53,839 bases of DNA from assembly GCA_001604215.1 (NCBI GenBank), contig LVAX01000020.1:1-53839 (forward strand). The letters are read 5' to 3'. Positions 8,700 through 18,106 of this stretch are shown piece by piece. Source of the stretch: Clostridiales bacterium Firm_18. Lineage in GTDB: Bacteria > Bacillota > Clostridia > Monoglobales > Firm-18. The notes under the pieces were generated by a model that was not told the origin of the DNA, did not search any database, and saw nothing but the letters and a program-made list of their open reading frames with translations. The position numbers were made by a program, and so were the translations under genes. The first letter of the stretch is position 1, and every line of letters starts with the position of its first letter.

Positions 8700-9818
8700 T
8701 TAATGCGCTATATTATTTAAAGCATGAATCGCTTTGTCTATATCTTTTTTTGTGGTAAAGCAGCTTACGCTGAACCTTACCAGTCCCTTGGAGGCTGTTC
8801 CGATTGAATTGTGAGCAAGCGGCGCGCAGTGCAACCCACCCCTGCATGCGATGTTATACCGGGCATCTAAAATATTAGCGACTTCAACGCTGTCCCTATC
8901 TGCAAGGGTGAAGCCCACAACACCGACACGGTTGTCATTTCCGTACACTTTTATCCCTCTTATTCCGCTCAGCCCGTCAAGTAGCCTTGTTACAAGCGAT
9001 TTTTCATAATTTTGAAGCTCATCGACAGTCCTGTCTGTTACAAATTTAACTCCTTCGTTAAGGCCTGCTATGCCGAGCGTGTTCAGCGTTCCGCTCTCAA
9101 AGCGATCCGGCAGAAAATCCGGCTGATACATGCTTTCGGATACCGAGCCGGTGCCGCCTTCGATAAGCGGTTTAAGATTTATGTCGGGGGAAATATAAAG
9201 ACCTCCCGTACCTGTCGGGCCGTACAGCATTTTATGGCCCGAAAACGCAAGCAGCGAAATATTGCACTCGCCAACGTCAATAGGCACAATACCGGCGGTT
9301 TGAGCCGCGTCCACCAAAAATGCAATATTATACTTTTTGGCAATACGGCCTATTTCGCAAATCGGGTTTATTGTGCCTACTATATTTGATGCATGCGTTA
9401 CAGCAATAAGCGTTGTGTTTTCTTTTATAAGGCTTTCTACCGCCGCCGGAGAAACAAGCCCGGTTTCGTCAGGCTTTGCTACCGAATACTGCACACCGCT
9501 GCTTGCTACGGGGCGCAGTACGGAATTGTGTTCCATCCCCGAAATTATAAAATGGGAGTCCGGCGAAATAATTCCTTTGATGGCGATATTTAAAGCCATG
9601 GTTGCGTTTTGTGTGAAAACAATGCGCGATGGGTTATCGATATTAAACAGCCCTGCAAGGTTTTGCCTGCATTCGAAAATTTTTTCCCCCGCCTTCATGG
9701 ATGCCTTGTGCCCGCTGCGCCCGCTGTTGGCACAGTAGTGTTTAAGGCAATTTAAGCATTCTTTTCTTACCGGGCGGGGCTTTATCAAGGTTGTGGCAGC
9801 GTTATCCAGATATATCAT
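8700..9818 (-). CDS. Cysteine desulfurase family aminotransferase (class V)
   Basis: 372 residues from the ATG at 9818 (MIYLDNAATT), which follows GAGGTGG; the longer in-frame extension upstream is part of the preceding gene. PLP-fold markers are present: the DNAATT start, HNSVLRP, VDAAQTAG, and the PLP lysine in FSGHKMLYGPTG. The catalytic cysteine lies in GGLHCAPLAH. It takes sulfur from cysteine, giving alanine and an enzyme persulfide. The gene overlaps the upstream DUF3343 gene by 17 nt, a pairing that suggests a sulfur or selenium hand-off. A paralogue of the same subfamily lies in the defence island at 37970. Confidence 0.88.
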   Translation of the reverse strand: MIYLDNAATTLIKPRPVRKECLNCLKHYCANSGRSGHKASMKAGEKIFECRQNLAGLFNIDNPSRIVFTQNATMALNIAIKGIISPDSHFIISGMEHNSVLRPVASSGVQYSVAKPDETGLVSPAAVESLIKENTTLIAVTHASNIVGTINPICEIGRIAKKYNIAFLVDAAQTAGIVPIDVGECNISLLAFSGHKMLYGPTGTGGLYISPDINLKPLIEGGTGSVSESMYQPDFLPDRFESGTLNTLGIAGLNEGVKFVTDRTVDELQNYEKSLVTRLLDGLSGIRGIKVYGNDNRVGVVGFTLADRDSVEVANILDARYNIACRGGLHCAPLAHNSIGTASKGLVRFSVSCFTTKKDIDKAIHALNNIAH

Positions 9819-10068
9819 AGCTTTCCACCTCAACATAATTTCCGTCGCCGGTTTGCTTGTAAACCCCTTTGATTTTAAAACCAAACCGATTTGACGCATC
9901 TAAAACTTGTTTTATTTTTTCGGGCTTGACCTTAACGCTGTACGAACAACCCCCCTTTGACAATTCCTTTGGTGTATGAAGAATACCGATAAAATCGCCG
10001 TCGCTCGCAAAATGCTTTTTTATTCTGTTTGCAAATGTTATAGAGTTATAAGCAATAAGATAATACAT
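9802..10068 (-). CDS. DUF3343 protein, putative sulfur/selenium carrier
   Basis: 88 residues starting MYYLIAYNSITFANRIKKHF. The fold resembles the small DUF3343 family, annotated as Se/S-carrier-like; the PKELSKGGCSYSVKV segment carries the cysteine expected to be used. It overlaps the cysteine desulfurase gene downstream by 17 nt, so the two are translated together. AGGTTTTTTT lies before the ATG. The carrier role is inferred from family naming and the neighbour. Confidence 0.7.
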   Translation of the reverse strand: MYYLIAYNSITFANRIKKHFASDGDFIGILHTPKELSKGGCSYSVKVKPEKIKQVLDASNRFGFKIKGVYKQTGDGNYVEVESYDISG

Positions 10069-10114
10069 AAAAAAACCTCCAATAGCATAATATGTTGCCG
10101 GAGGCTGCTTTGTG

Positions 10115-10783
10115 TTAAAACTTGAAATTGTGTTCGTTAAACGAAATAAATGTTCCCTTGCCTACGATAATATGGTCTAAAAGCTTAATTCCTATGGTTG
10201 CAAGAGCGTTTTTGATGTTTTGCGTAGTTTCAATATCGTTTTGCGAAGGCATAAGAGTGCCTCCCGGATGATTATGGCACAGCACCACGGATTGGGTCGG
10301 AGAATATGTAACATGCTCTATTATCTGGCGCGGCTCGACATATACCTCACTGGGCGTTCCCTCCGCCACAAGCACCTGTTTTATTATAGTTTTGTTTGCG
10401 TCAAGGCATAGCATGTACATTGCTTCGTTTATCCTGCTGGCAAGCAAATCCACGCAGTATCTGCCTATTTCTTCAATGCTGCCGAACACCTTTTTGTCGC
10501 CGTACATGCTAAGCTGGTAAGCGCGTACAATGGAAGGGAAAAGCTTAAGCTGCTGGGCGGCGCGCCTTCCGATGCCTTTGACTTTGATAAGTTCTTCAAC
10601 CCGCGCATTGCAAATGTTGTAAAAGGAACCGAATTTTTCAATTAGTTCATGCGCGATGGGATTTGTGTCTTTCCGCGGGATAAGCGTAAACAAATAAAGC
10701 TCAAGCACTTCATGCTTTTGAAAGCTTTCTATGCCGTATCTTAAAGCTTTTTCAATAAGCCGTTCCCTGTGCCCTTCGGCCAT
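10115..10783 (-). CDS. radC: RadC-family JAB domain protein
   Basis: 222 residues. The N-terminal half has the helix-hairpin-helix region (LIKVKGIGRRAAQQLKL); the C-terminal half is the RadC MPN/JAB metalloprotease-like domain, with the metal motif HNHPGG followed by PSQND. Members usually have HNHPSG, so the Ser-to-Gly change is a small variant. Despite the name, a repair role is not established for this family. It lies 50 nt after pyrE in the same direction with no terminator between, so it may be transcribed from the pyr promoter. Confidence 0.9.
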   Translation of the reverse strand: MAEGHRERLIEKALRYGIESFQKHEVLELYLFTLIPRKDTNPIAHELIEKFGSFYNICNARVEELIKVKGIGRRAAQQLKLFPSIVRAYQLSMYGDKKVFGSIEEIGRYCVDLLASRINEAMYMLCLDANKTIIKQVLVAEGTPSEVYVEPRQIIEHVTYSPTQSVVLCHNHPGGTLMPSQNDIETTQNIKNALATIGIKLLDHIIVGKGTFISFNEHNFKF

Positions 10784-10833
10784 GATTTAATTCAATCCTT
10801 TCCGGTTGCTAAAAAACCAAAAATTAACCCCCT

Positions 10834-11409
10834 TTATTTCCTGCTACCCGGTTTTACGATTGGTAAGCCTTGCTTGCAAAAGGGACAATCCTCCGCTTCA
10901 TATGACCGGACATCTATTGAAAGAACCGCTTTATACGGTACATTAAAGTTTATTTTCCCGTTTGTCCTATCGATAATACTGCCCACGCCTGCAACAACAC
11001 CGCCGGCTTTTTCCACCACGTCAATTACCTCACGCACCGAGCCGCCTGTGGTTACAACGTCTTCGACAACCAAAACACGTTCACCTTTTTTTATTTCAAA
11101 GCTGCGCCTCAGTGTCATTTTCCCCTCGCTGTCACGCTCGGCAAATATATTTTTGACACTTAGCTGTCTGCCCGTCTCATACGATATAAGTATTGCGCCT
11201 ATCGCCGGGCCGATAACAAGGTCAATTTTTTCGGACCTGAATTTATCCGCAAGCGCACGGCAAAGCTCTTCGCTGTAGCTTGCGTCCTGAAAAATTCTGG
11301 CGCATTGAAGATATTCACCGCTGTGTCTGCCCGAAGTAAGCAAAAAATGCCCTTCAAGCAAAACACCTGCTTTTTTTAAAATTTCAAGTACCCTTTCTTT
11401 TGTTATCAT
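10834..11409 (-). CDS. pyrE: Orotate phosphoribosyltransferase
   Basis: 191 residues. It makes OMP from orotate and PRPP, the fifth step of UMP synthesis. The PRPP-binding motif is [24 protein letters not shown] and IGPAIGAIL are also typical. The C-terminal end has a CPFCKQGLP cysteine pair, found in the longer clostridial PyrE form. Its ATG overlaps the stop of the upstream phosphatase gene by 4 nt (ATGA). Confidence 0.93.
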   Translation of the reverse strand: MITKERVLEILKKAGVLLEGHFLLTSGRHSGEYLQCARIFQDASYSEELCRALADKFRSEKIDLVIGPAIGAILISYETGRQLSVKNIFAERDSEGKMTLRRSFEIKKGERVLVVEDVVTTGGSVREVIDVVEKAGGVVAGVGSIIDRTNGKINFNVPYKAVLSIDVRSYEAEDCPFCKQGLPIVKPGSRK

Positions 11410-12080
11410 TCCTCTTCACCTTCTATCAGCTTTTTTCTCCACCATGATTGCTTTGCAAGAGTGCTGCACTGGCCCAAATGGGCGTTGTCGCCTTCAAACT
11501 TTACCCGCGGGTTGAAATCATCGTCAAATTCAACCTCCGTCAGCGAGGCATTGTCATGCCAAATCATGTCGGGCAGGTCGGACAAACCTTTCCCGTAATA
11601 TTTGCACAGCAGCACTTTTATTACGGTACCGTGGGTTGCGATACAAATATTTTTGCCCGGGTGTTTTTGAACTATGTCACACACGGCATCGTAAACCCTT
11701 TGCTGAAACTCAACCATTGATTCGCCGCCGGGCATACATAAAAGCTGCGGGTTTTTCAGCCAAAAACCATAGCTTTCCGGGAACCGCACCGGAAGCTCGT
11801 CCCACGGAACGTCTTCCCACTGCCCGCCGTAAATTTCCCGAAGGCGTTTATCCTTTATTACCTCAAGCCCTCTTCCTTGCGCTATCGACATTGCCGTTTC
11901 AAACGTCCGTGTCAGGTCGCTTGAATAAATAACGTCAATCGGTTCGTTTTTAAGCCTTTGGGCAACTAATTCCAATTGTTTTCTGCCGTTTTCTGTAAGG
12001 AGCGAGTCATAATGTCCGTGAAAGTTGCGATTGACATTCCCCTCCGCTTCGGCGTGCCTTACAAAAATTACTTTAGTCAT
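11406..12080 (-). CDS. Histidine phosphatase (phosphoglycerate-mutase-like)
   Basis: 224 residues from the ATG at 12080 ([15 protein letters not shown]), which follows AAAGGGATAACA; an in-frame TTG 15 nt earlier is less likely. The catalytic histidine is in VRHAEAEGN and the second in ATHGTVIKV. Many such proteins are broad phosphatases of the CobC/GpmB type. It sits inside the pyr operon, overlapping pyrE by 4 nt, so a role in nucleotide or sugar phosphate dephosphorylation is possible but not shown. Confidence 0.85.
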   Translation of the reverse strand: MTKVIFVRHAEAEGNVNRNFHGHYDSLLTENGRKQLELVAQRLKNEPIDVIYSSDLTRTFETAMSIAQGRGLEVIKDKRLREIYGGQWEDVPWDELPVRFPESYGFWLKNPQLLCMPGGESMVEFQQRVYDAVCDIVQKHPGKNICIATHGTVIKVLLCKYYGKGLSDLPDMIWHDNASLTEVEFDDDFNPRVKFEGDNAHLGQCSTLAKQSWWRKKLIEGEEE

Positions 12081-12124
12081 TGTTATCCCTTTCAAATTAA
12101 TATTTTTAATTTAATTATATATAT

Positions 12125-12152
12125 CGCTCCGGCGGAATAAATCCGCCTGCGC
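12125..12152. repeat. Dispersed hairpin repeat, half copy B
   Basis: This 28-nt stretch, read on the minus strand, matches the first half of the 56-bp repeat at 8583 with three differences and keeps the GGCGGA/TCCGCC stem. It lies between pyrD and the phosphatase gene, within the operon. Confidence 0.7.
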
Positions 12153-12168
12153 TGTGTTGAATACAGTG

Positions 12169-13083
12169 TCAATTGATTTTAACCGTGCCGCGCAGCTTGC
12201 TTACACTTTGTATGCCTTTTCTTTTTAGGTAATCGGTCAATTGGTTTTTTATTTCAAGCCCGGCCGCGGGATTGACGATATTCGCGCTTCCGACGGCAAC
12301 GGCGGTTGCCCCCGCGATAATAAACTCGGCGGCATCCTCTCCGCTTATTATACCACCCATTCCGATAATTGGCAAGTCGGTGCAGCATGCCACCTGCCAT
12401 ACCATCCTTACCGCTATGGGACGGATGGCAGGACCGGAAAGGCCTCCGATGTTATTTGCAAGCACCGGTTTTGCGGTATTAACATCAATTTTCATGCCTA
12501 TTAATGTGTTAATAAGCGACAGGGCGTCGGCCCCTCCCTGCCGGGCCGCTTTTGCTGTTTCGGTTATATCCGTCACATTGGGCGAGAGTTTTACGATAAG
12601 GGGTACTTTGCATTTGTCTTTGACCCTTTGTGTTATTTCCTTTACCATTGCTGGATTGGTACCGAAAGCTATCCCTCCCTGTTTAACGTTAGGGCAGGAT
12701 ACGTTCAGCTCTATCAAGTCCACTTCATTGCCGAGCCTCCCGGCAATTTCGCAGTTTTCCTCAATCGTACCGCCTGAAATGTTGGCAATTATTTTCGTAT
12801 CGAATTTTCTAAGGTTATTTAGGTCGTTTTTAAGGAAAAAATCAAGCCCCTTGTTTTGCAGGCCTACGCTGTTGAGTATCCCCGAAGGGGTTTCGGCTAT
12901 GCGCGGGGGCCTGTTGCCTTCCCTCGGGTTTAGCGTTATTGACTTGACACAAACCGCTCCGAGTTCGGAAAGGTCATAATAACGGCTGATTTCCCAGCCG
13001 TTTCCGACTGTGCCGGAGGCTGTTACTATCGGGTTTTTAAGTGTTACGCCCGCTATGGAAACAGTTAAATCAATATCATTCAT
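12169..13083 (-). CDS. pyrD: Dihydroorotate dehydrogenase, catalytic subunit (class 1B)
   Basis: 304 residues from ATG 13083 (MNDIDLTVSIAG), with GGGAGG about 10 nt upstream. It oxidises dihydroorotate to orotate with FMN. Seen: PIVTASGTVGNG, VKSITLNPREGN, LNVSCPNVKQGG with the catalytic cysteine, VKLSPNVTDI, and GMGGIISGEDAAEFI. Class 1B enzymes need PyrK as an NAD-linked partner, and pyrK lies directly upstream, overlapping by 8 nt. Confidence 0.94.
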   Translation of the reverse strand: MNDIDLTVSIAGVTLKNPIVTASGTVGNGWEISRYYDLSELGAVCVKSITLNPREGNRPPRIAETPSGILNSVGLQNKGLDFFLKNDLNNLRKFDTKIIANISGGTIEENCEIAGRLGNEVDLIELNVSCPNVKQGGIAFGTNPAMVKEITQRVKDKCKVPLIVKLSPNVTDITETAKAARQGGADALSLINTLIGMKIDVNTAKPVLANNIGGLSGPAIRPIAVRMVWQVACCTDLPIIGMGGIISGEDAAEFIIAGATAVAVGSANIVNPAAGLEIKNQLTDYLKRKGIQSVSKLRGTVKIN

Positions 13084-13816
13084 CAAAGTCAACCTCCCTG
13101 GCGTTAAATACCGGCCCGTTTTGGCAAACCTTTTTGTATTCGCCTTTGGATTTACACACGCAAACAGAGCATGCGCCTATACCGCAGCCCATACGCTGTT
13201 CCAAAGAAAGCTGGCAGAAAATCCCCATATCCTCGGTAATCCTTTTTATTTCCTTCATCATGGGCATGGGACCGCAGGCATATACGGAGGTTACATCCGC
13301 TTTTTCCAGCCTTCCTTGCAAAACATCGGTTACAAGGCCGTGAAAGCCGTAGCTCCCGTCATCCGTTGCAATATGAACCGCGGAGCAAACCGATTTAAAA
13401 TCATCTTCCATGATAACCGCATCTTTTGTGCGAAAACCGAGTATAGCCTCTGTTTTTATCCGTTTTGAAAGAAAATACAAAGGGAAAATTCCTATCCCTC
13501 CGCCTACCACAACGGCGGTTCCCTCTCCGCTCTTGCCCGTATCAAAGCCGCGTCCCAGCGGCCCGAGTATATCGAGCATATCGCCTTCGTTGTGATTTGC
13601 AAGGCGTTTTGTCCCCTCGCCCCTTACGGCAAAGGAGAACCTCAGTATGCCCTCGTTATAATCACATATGCTTATCGGGCGGCGCAGAAAGACCCCGTCG
13701 CCGCATAAAACATGTATGAACTGGCCTGGAAGCGGCCGGTGCGAAAACTCCACTTCAAAATCAAATACTTCTTTGCAAAGCTGTGTTTTTTTAATAATTT
13801 TGCAAATATTCTTCAA
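13076..13816 (-). CDS. pyrK: Dihydroorotate dehydrogenase electron transfer subunit
   Basis: 246 residues. The N-domain binds FAD (RRPISICDYNEG), the middle binds NAD (GGGIGIFPLYFL), and the C-terminal part has the [2Fe-2S] cysteine set CGIGACSVCVC followed by VCQNGPVF. It passes electrons from PyrD to NAD. It lies 44 nt after carB. Confidence 0.94.
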   Translation of the reverse strand: MKNICKIIKKTQLCKEVFDFEVEFSHRPLPGQFIHVLCGDGVFLRRPISICDYNEGILRFSFAVRGEGTKRLANHNEGDMLDILGPLGRGFDTGKSGEGTAVVVGGGIGIFPLYFLSKRIKTEAILGFRTKDAVIMEDDFKSVCSAVHIATDDGSYGFHGLVTDVLQGRLEKADVTSVYACGPMPMMKEIKRITEDMGIFCQLSLEQRMGCGIGACSVCVCKSKGEYKKVCQNGPVFNAREVDFDE

Positions 13817-13860
13817 GGCTTACATTCCTTTCGAAACCTGAATACTTATAAACAGCATGT

Positions 13861-16800
13861 TTATATTTCTCCGACATCCACAATACTTGTGTTTGCGTCG
13901 GTTCTCATACGCTTTATGCACCTTATCACCGCGGCCGCGGTATCAAGCGAAGTCAGGCATGGGATGGAAAGCTCAACCGCGCGCCTGCGCATTTTAAACC
14001 CGTCCCGTTCGGTGCGCCTTCCTTTGGTGGGCGTGTTTATAATCAAATCAAACTGCTGTGCCTGAATCATATCAAGTATGTCGGGTGAGCCTTCGCCGAT
14101 TTTTGCCACAACCCTGGTGGGAATCCCGTTTCGTATGAACCTTTCGGCGGTATGCTCGGTTGCGTAAATGGTAAAGCCCAAATCATACAGCTCTTTTGCG
14201 ATTGTTATAGCCTCCGCCTTGTCGGTATCACGGACGGTAAACAAAACGCCGGCGTTTTCGGTAGGTATTTTAAGCCCGCTTGCAATAAGCCCTTTATAAA
14301 GTGCCTCGCCGAAATCCTTTGAAATGCCCAGCACCTCGCCCGTGGACTTCATTTCGGGCCCGAGGCTTGTGTCGACATCGTGCAGTTTTTCAAATGAGAA
14401 AACCGGCACCTTAACCGCCTTGTACTCGCTTTCCTTATACAGCCCCGTTCCGTAGCCTAAATCTTTAAGCTTTTTACCAAGCACGCACTGCATTGCAAGG
14501 TCCACCATCGGCACGTTTGTCACTTTGCTTATATACGGAACCGTTCTTGAAGAGCGGGGGTTTACCTCGATAACAAATATTTCGTCATCATACAAAACAA
14601 ACTGGATGTTTACAAGGCCTACAACTTTCAGTGCCTTTGCAAGCCTTGCCGTATATTCGACGATAATATCCTTAAACTCCTGGTGCAGACGCTGCGGGGG
14701 ATAAACCGAAATACTGTCGCCGCTGTGCACGCCCGCGCGCTCTAAGTGCTCCATAATTCCCGGTATCAATAAATCCTCCCCGTCACAAATCGCATCAACT
14801 TCTATTTCCTTGCCCAGAAGATATTTATCGATTAATATGGGATGCTCCTGCTTTACCCTGTTTATTATCTCCATAAACTCAATAATATCATAATCGTTAA
14901 AGGCTATTTCCATACCCTGGCCGCCAAGGACGTACGACGGACGGACCAGAACAGGATATCCCAGTTCCTTCGCCGCTTCCAATGCCTCTTCTTTTGTGAA
15001 CACCGTCTTGCCTGCCGGGCGGGGTATTTTGCACTGCTCCAGTATTTTATCGAATTTTTCCCTGTCCTCGGCAGCGTCAATGCTTTCTTCGCTTGTGCCC
15101 ATTATAGGAACGCCGAGCCTGACCAGCGTTTTGGTAAGCTTGATTGCGGTTTGCCCTCCGAACTGGACTATCGCCCCGTCCGGCTTTTCCGCATTCACAA
15201 TATGCCCTATATCCTCGGGTGTCAAAGGGTCGAAATAAAGCCTGTCGGCCGTGTCAAAGTCGGTACTGACCGTTTCGGGATTACAGTTGGCTATAATAGT
15301 TTCATAACCCTCTTTTCTAAGGGCCCAAACACTGTGCACCGAACAATAGTCAAATTCTATGCCCTGCCCTATCCTTATCGGGCCGGAGCCGAGAACAAGT
15401 ATTTTTTTGCCGTTGGTTTTTCTGTGCTCCGAGCTTTCGTCGAATGTTGAGTAATAATACGGCGTTGCCGCCTCGAATTCGGCCGCGCAGGTATCAACCA
15501 GTTTATATGAGGCATATAATCGATTTTTTATCTTTTCCCCGCTCAGCTGCTCGATAACGGCGTCGATAAAGCCCATTTTTTTCGCCTGTAAGTATTTTTC
15601 CCCGGTAAGCCCGCTTTTTAAATCGTTTTCGATGTTTATCAGGTTTTCAATTTTGTATAAGAATAACTTATCAATTTTGGTGATATCATAAATTTTATCT
15701 ATCGGGACGCCCTTTCTGATGCTTTCCGCAACCACAAAAATCCTCTCGTCATCAACTACCGAAAGCTGCTCCAGCAAAGCGCTTTTATTCATTTTGGACA
15801 GGTGCGGCAGCATTAAATAATATATTCCCAGCTCCAGCGAGCGCACCGCCTTCATAAGCCCTTCTTCTAAGGAGGTCCCTATTGCCATTACCTCGCCGGT
15901 TGCTTTCATCTGCGTGCCAAGCTGCCTTTTTGCCCGCACAAACTTGTCAAAGGGCCATTTCGGGAATTTAACCACAACATAATCTATTGTCGGTTCAAAG
16001 CATGCAAATGTTTTACCGGTAACGGCGTTTATTATCTCGTCAAGCCCGTAACCTATCGCTATTTTGGTTGCAACCTTTGCAATCGGATAGCCCGTAGCCT
16101 TTGAAGCAAGCGCGGACGAGCGGCTCACCCGCGGGTTAACCTCAATAACGGCATATTCATAGCTTTCCGGATTGAGCGCAAACTGTATATTGCAGCCGCC
16201 CTCTACCCCAAGCTCGGTAATTATGCCAAGCGCCGATTTTCTGAGCATTTGGTATTCCTTATCGGTAAGCGTTTGGGCAGGAGCAACGACAATGCTGTCG
16301 CCGGTATGCACCCCGACCGGGTCAATGTTTTCCATGGAGCATATTGTTATTACATTGCCCTTCCCGTCCCGCATAACCTCAAACTCTATTTCCTTCCAGC
16401 CGGAAATGCATTTTTCGATTAAAACCTGATGCACCCTTGAAAGCCTGAGCCCGTTGGGGGCGATTTCCTCCAGATCCTTTTCGCAGTATGCAATGCCCCC
16501 GCCCGTACCGCCAAGCGTATAGGCAGGGCGCACAACCACGGGAAAACCTATTTCATAAGCAAAATCAAGCGCATCCTTATAGCTTTCAACAACCTTGCTT
16601 GCAATGCAGGGCTCGCCGATTTGCTCCATTTTATCCTTAAATTCCTGCCTGTCCTCCGCCATTTTTATCGTTTCTACCTTTGTGCCAAGCAGGTTGACGT
16701 TTTGTTCCTGCAAAAACCCGCTTTCGGCAAGCTCGGTGGCAAGGTTGAGCCCCGTTTGCCCGCCAAGGGTGGGAAGCAGGCTGTCCGGCTTTTCCTTTAT

Positions 16801-17034
16801 TATTATCTTTTTCAAATATTCAATTGTAAGCGGTTCTATATACACCCTGTCGGCAATGTTTTTATCGGTCATTATCGTCGCGGGGTTGGAGTTAACGAGA
16901 ACAACCTCGATGCCTTCTTCTTTCAGTGCCCTGCAAGCCTGCGTCCCCGCATAGTCAAATTCCGCGGCCTGTCCGATAATAATCGGGCCCGAACCTATAA
17001 CCATAACTTTTTTTACTTCCGTTTTCTTAGGCAT
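13861..17034 (-). CDS. carB: Carbamoyl phosphate synthase, large subunit
   Basis: 1057 residues, near the normal ~1070. Two homologous halves are clear: KVMVIGSGPIIIGQAAEFDY near the start and KILVLGSGPIRIGQGIEFDY near residue 550, each followed by an ATP-grasp domain. A C-terminal MGS-like regulatory domain follows (FTVRDTDKAEAITIAKELYD, INTPTKGRRTERDG). It joins bicarbonate, ammonia and two ATP. Its start overlaps the carA stop by 8 nt. Confidence 0.96.
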   Translation of the reverse strand: MPKKTEVKKVMVIGSGPIIIGQAAEFDYAGTQACRALKEEGIEVVLVNSNPATIMTDKNIADRVYIEPLTIEYLKKIIIKEKPDSLLPTLGGQTGLNLATELAESGFLQEQNVNLLGTKVETIKMAEDRQEFKDKMEQIGEPCIASKVVESYKDALDFAYEIGFPVVVRPAYTLGGTGGGIAYCEKDLEEIAPNGLRLSRVHQVLIEKCISGWKEIEFEVMRDGKGNVITICSMENIDPVGVHTGDSIVVAPAQTLTDKEYQMLRKSALGIITELGVEGGCNIQFALNPESYEYAVIEVNPRVSRSSALASKATGYPIAKVATKIAIGYGLDEIINAVTGKTFACFEPTIDYVVVKFPKWPFDKFVRAKRQLGTQMKATGEVMAIGTSLEEGLMKAVRSLELGIYYLMLPHLSKMNKSALLEQLSVVDDERIFVVAESIRKGVPIDKIYDITKIDKLFLYKIENLINIENDLKSGLTGEKYLQAKKMGFIDAVIEQLSGEKIKNRLYASYKLVDTCAAEFEAATPYYYSTFDESSEHRKTNGKKILVLGSGPIRIGQGIEFDYCSVHSVWALRKEGYETIIANCNPETVSTDFDTADRLYFDPLTPEDIGHIVNAEKPDGAIVQFGGQTAIKLTKTLVRLGVPIMGTSEESIDAAEDREKFDKILEQCKIPRPAGKTVFTKEEALEAAKELGYPVLVRPSYVLGGQGMEIAFNDYDIIEFMEIINRVKQEHPILIDKYLLGKEIEVDAICDGEDLLIPGIMEHLERAGVHSGDSISVYPPQRLHQEFKDIIVEYTARLAKALKVVGLVNIQFVLYDDEIFVIEVNPRSSRTVPYISKVTNVPMVDLAMQCVLGKKLKDLGYGTGLYKESEYKAVKVPVFSFEKLHDVDTSLGPEMKSTGEVLGISKDFGEALYKGLIASGLKIPTENAGVLFTVRDTDKAEAITIAKELYDLGFTIYATEHTAERFIRNGIPTRVVAKIGEGSPDILDMIQAQQFDLIINTPTKGRRTERDGFKMRRRAVELSIPCLTSLDTAAAVIRCIKRMRTDANTSIVDVGEI

Positions 17035-18106
17035 TTTTGCACACCTCCATAAGCCTTATAAAGTCGTTGAAAAGATAACCCGTATCATGAGGCCCCTGTG
17101 AGGCTTCCGGGTGGAACTGCACGGTAAAGACCGGTATGCCTTTATATCTTATGCCTTCTACCGTATTATCGTTTAAGTTAAAATGTGTTATCTCGGCTTT
17201 TCTTTCGTCAATGCCGTCCGCCTCCACCATATAACCGTGATTCTGGCTTGTTATATAAGTCCTGTTTTTTTCTTTGTGGGTAACCGGATGGTTTGAGCCC
17301 CTGTGCCCGTACTTCATTTTTATTGTGTTCAGCCCGTTGGCAAGTGCCGTAAGCTGGTGTCCCAGGCATATCCCGAAAATCGGTACACCTTTGCTTTGCA
17401 GTTTTTTAATGTTATCGACTATTTCTTTGCATTCCTTCGGGTCCCCCGGCCCGTTTGACAGCATTACGCCGTCAAAGCCGCTTAGCAAATCCGGGTCGCT
17501 GAATGCGGGGAACACGGTTACATCACACCCGAATTTGTTCAGCTTTCGTATAATGTTGTATTTTGTCCCCAAATCAAGCAGCGCAACCCTCCATTTTGCG
17601 TTTTGGGTTTTAACGGTGTAGGGTTCTTTGCATGTCACGCTTTTAACCGCGTTTTTTATTTTATAATCCTTTATCATATCCTTGTATTTTTCAAACTCAA
17701 AGCCGCCGTCGGTGGTAATAATGCCGTTCATGGCACCCTTTTCACGGATTATTTTGGTCAGTTCCCTTGTGTCTATACCCTCGATTGCCACAACATTATT
17801 GGCAGTCAGATACTCGCCGAGTGTTCCCGTCATCCTCCAGTTTGACGGCCGCTTGCACATCTCGCGCATTATAAAACCGCTTACCTGTATTTTCTCGGAT
17901 TCTATGTCTTCCTCATTGACGCCGTAATTGCCGATAAGCGGGTATGTCATCGCCACAATCTGACCGTAATACGAGGGGTCCGTCAGCGCCTCCTGATACC
18001 CCGTCATTGATGTGTTAAACACAATTTCGCCTATAACCGTACCGTTTGCACCGACGCTGATGCCTTCAAAAACGGTACCGTCCTCCAATGCCAAATAAGC
18101 CTTCAT
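17027..18106 (-). CDS. carA: Carbamoyl phosphate synthase, small (glutaminase) subunit
   Basis: 359 residues from ATG 18106 (MKAYLALEDGTVFEG), which has GGAGGG 8 nt upstream. It overlaps pyrF by 4 nt (ATGA). The class I glutamine amidotransferase triad is visible: Cys in FGICLGHQLTALA, and His and Glu in QFHPEASQGPHD. The N-domain has FNTSMTGYQEALTDPSY. It supplies ammonia to CarB. Confidence 0.95.
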   Translation of the reverse strand: MKAYLALEDGTVFEGISVGANGTVIGEIVFNTSMTGYQEALTDPSYYGQIVAMTYPLIGNYGVNEEDIESEKIQVSGFIMREMCKRPSNWRMTGTLGEYLTANNVVAIEGIDTRELTKIIREKGAMNGIITTDGGFEFEKYKDMIKDYKIKNAVKSVTCKEPYTVKTQNAKWRVALLDLGTKYNIIRKLNKFGCDVTVFPAFSDPDLLSGFDGVMLSNGPGDPKECKEIVDNIKKLQSKGVPIFGICLGHQLTALANGLNTIKMKYGHRGSNHPVTHKEKNRTYITSQNHGYMVEADGIDERKAEITHFNLNDNTVEGIRYKGIPVFTVQFHPEASQGPHDTGYLFNDFIRLMEVCKNA

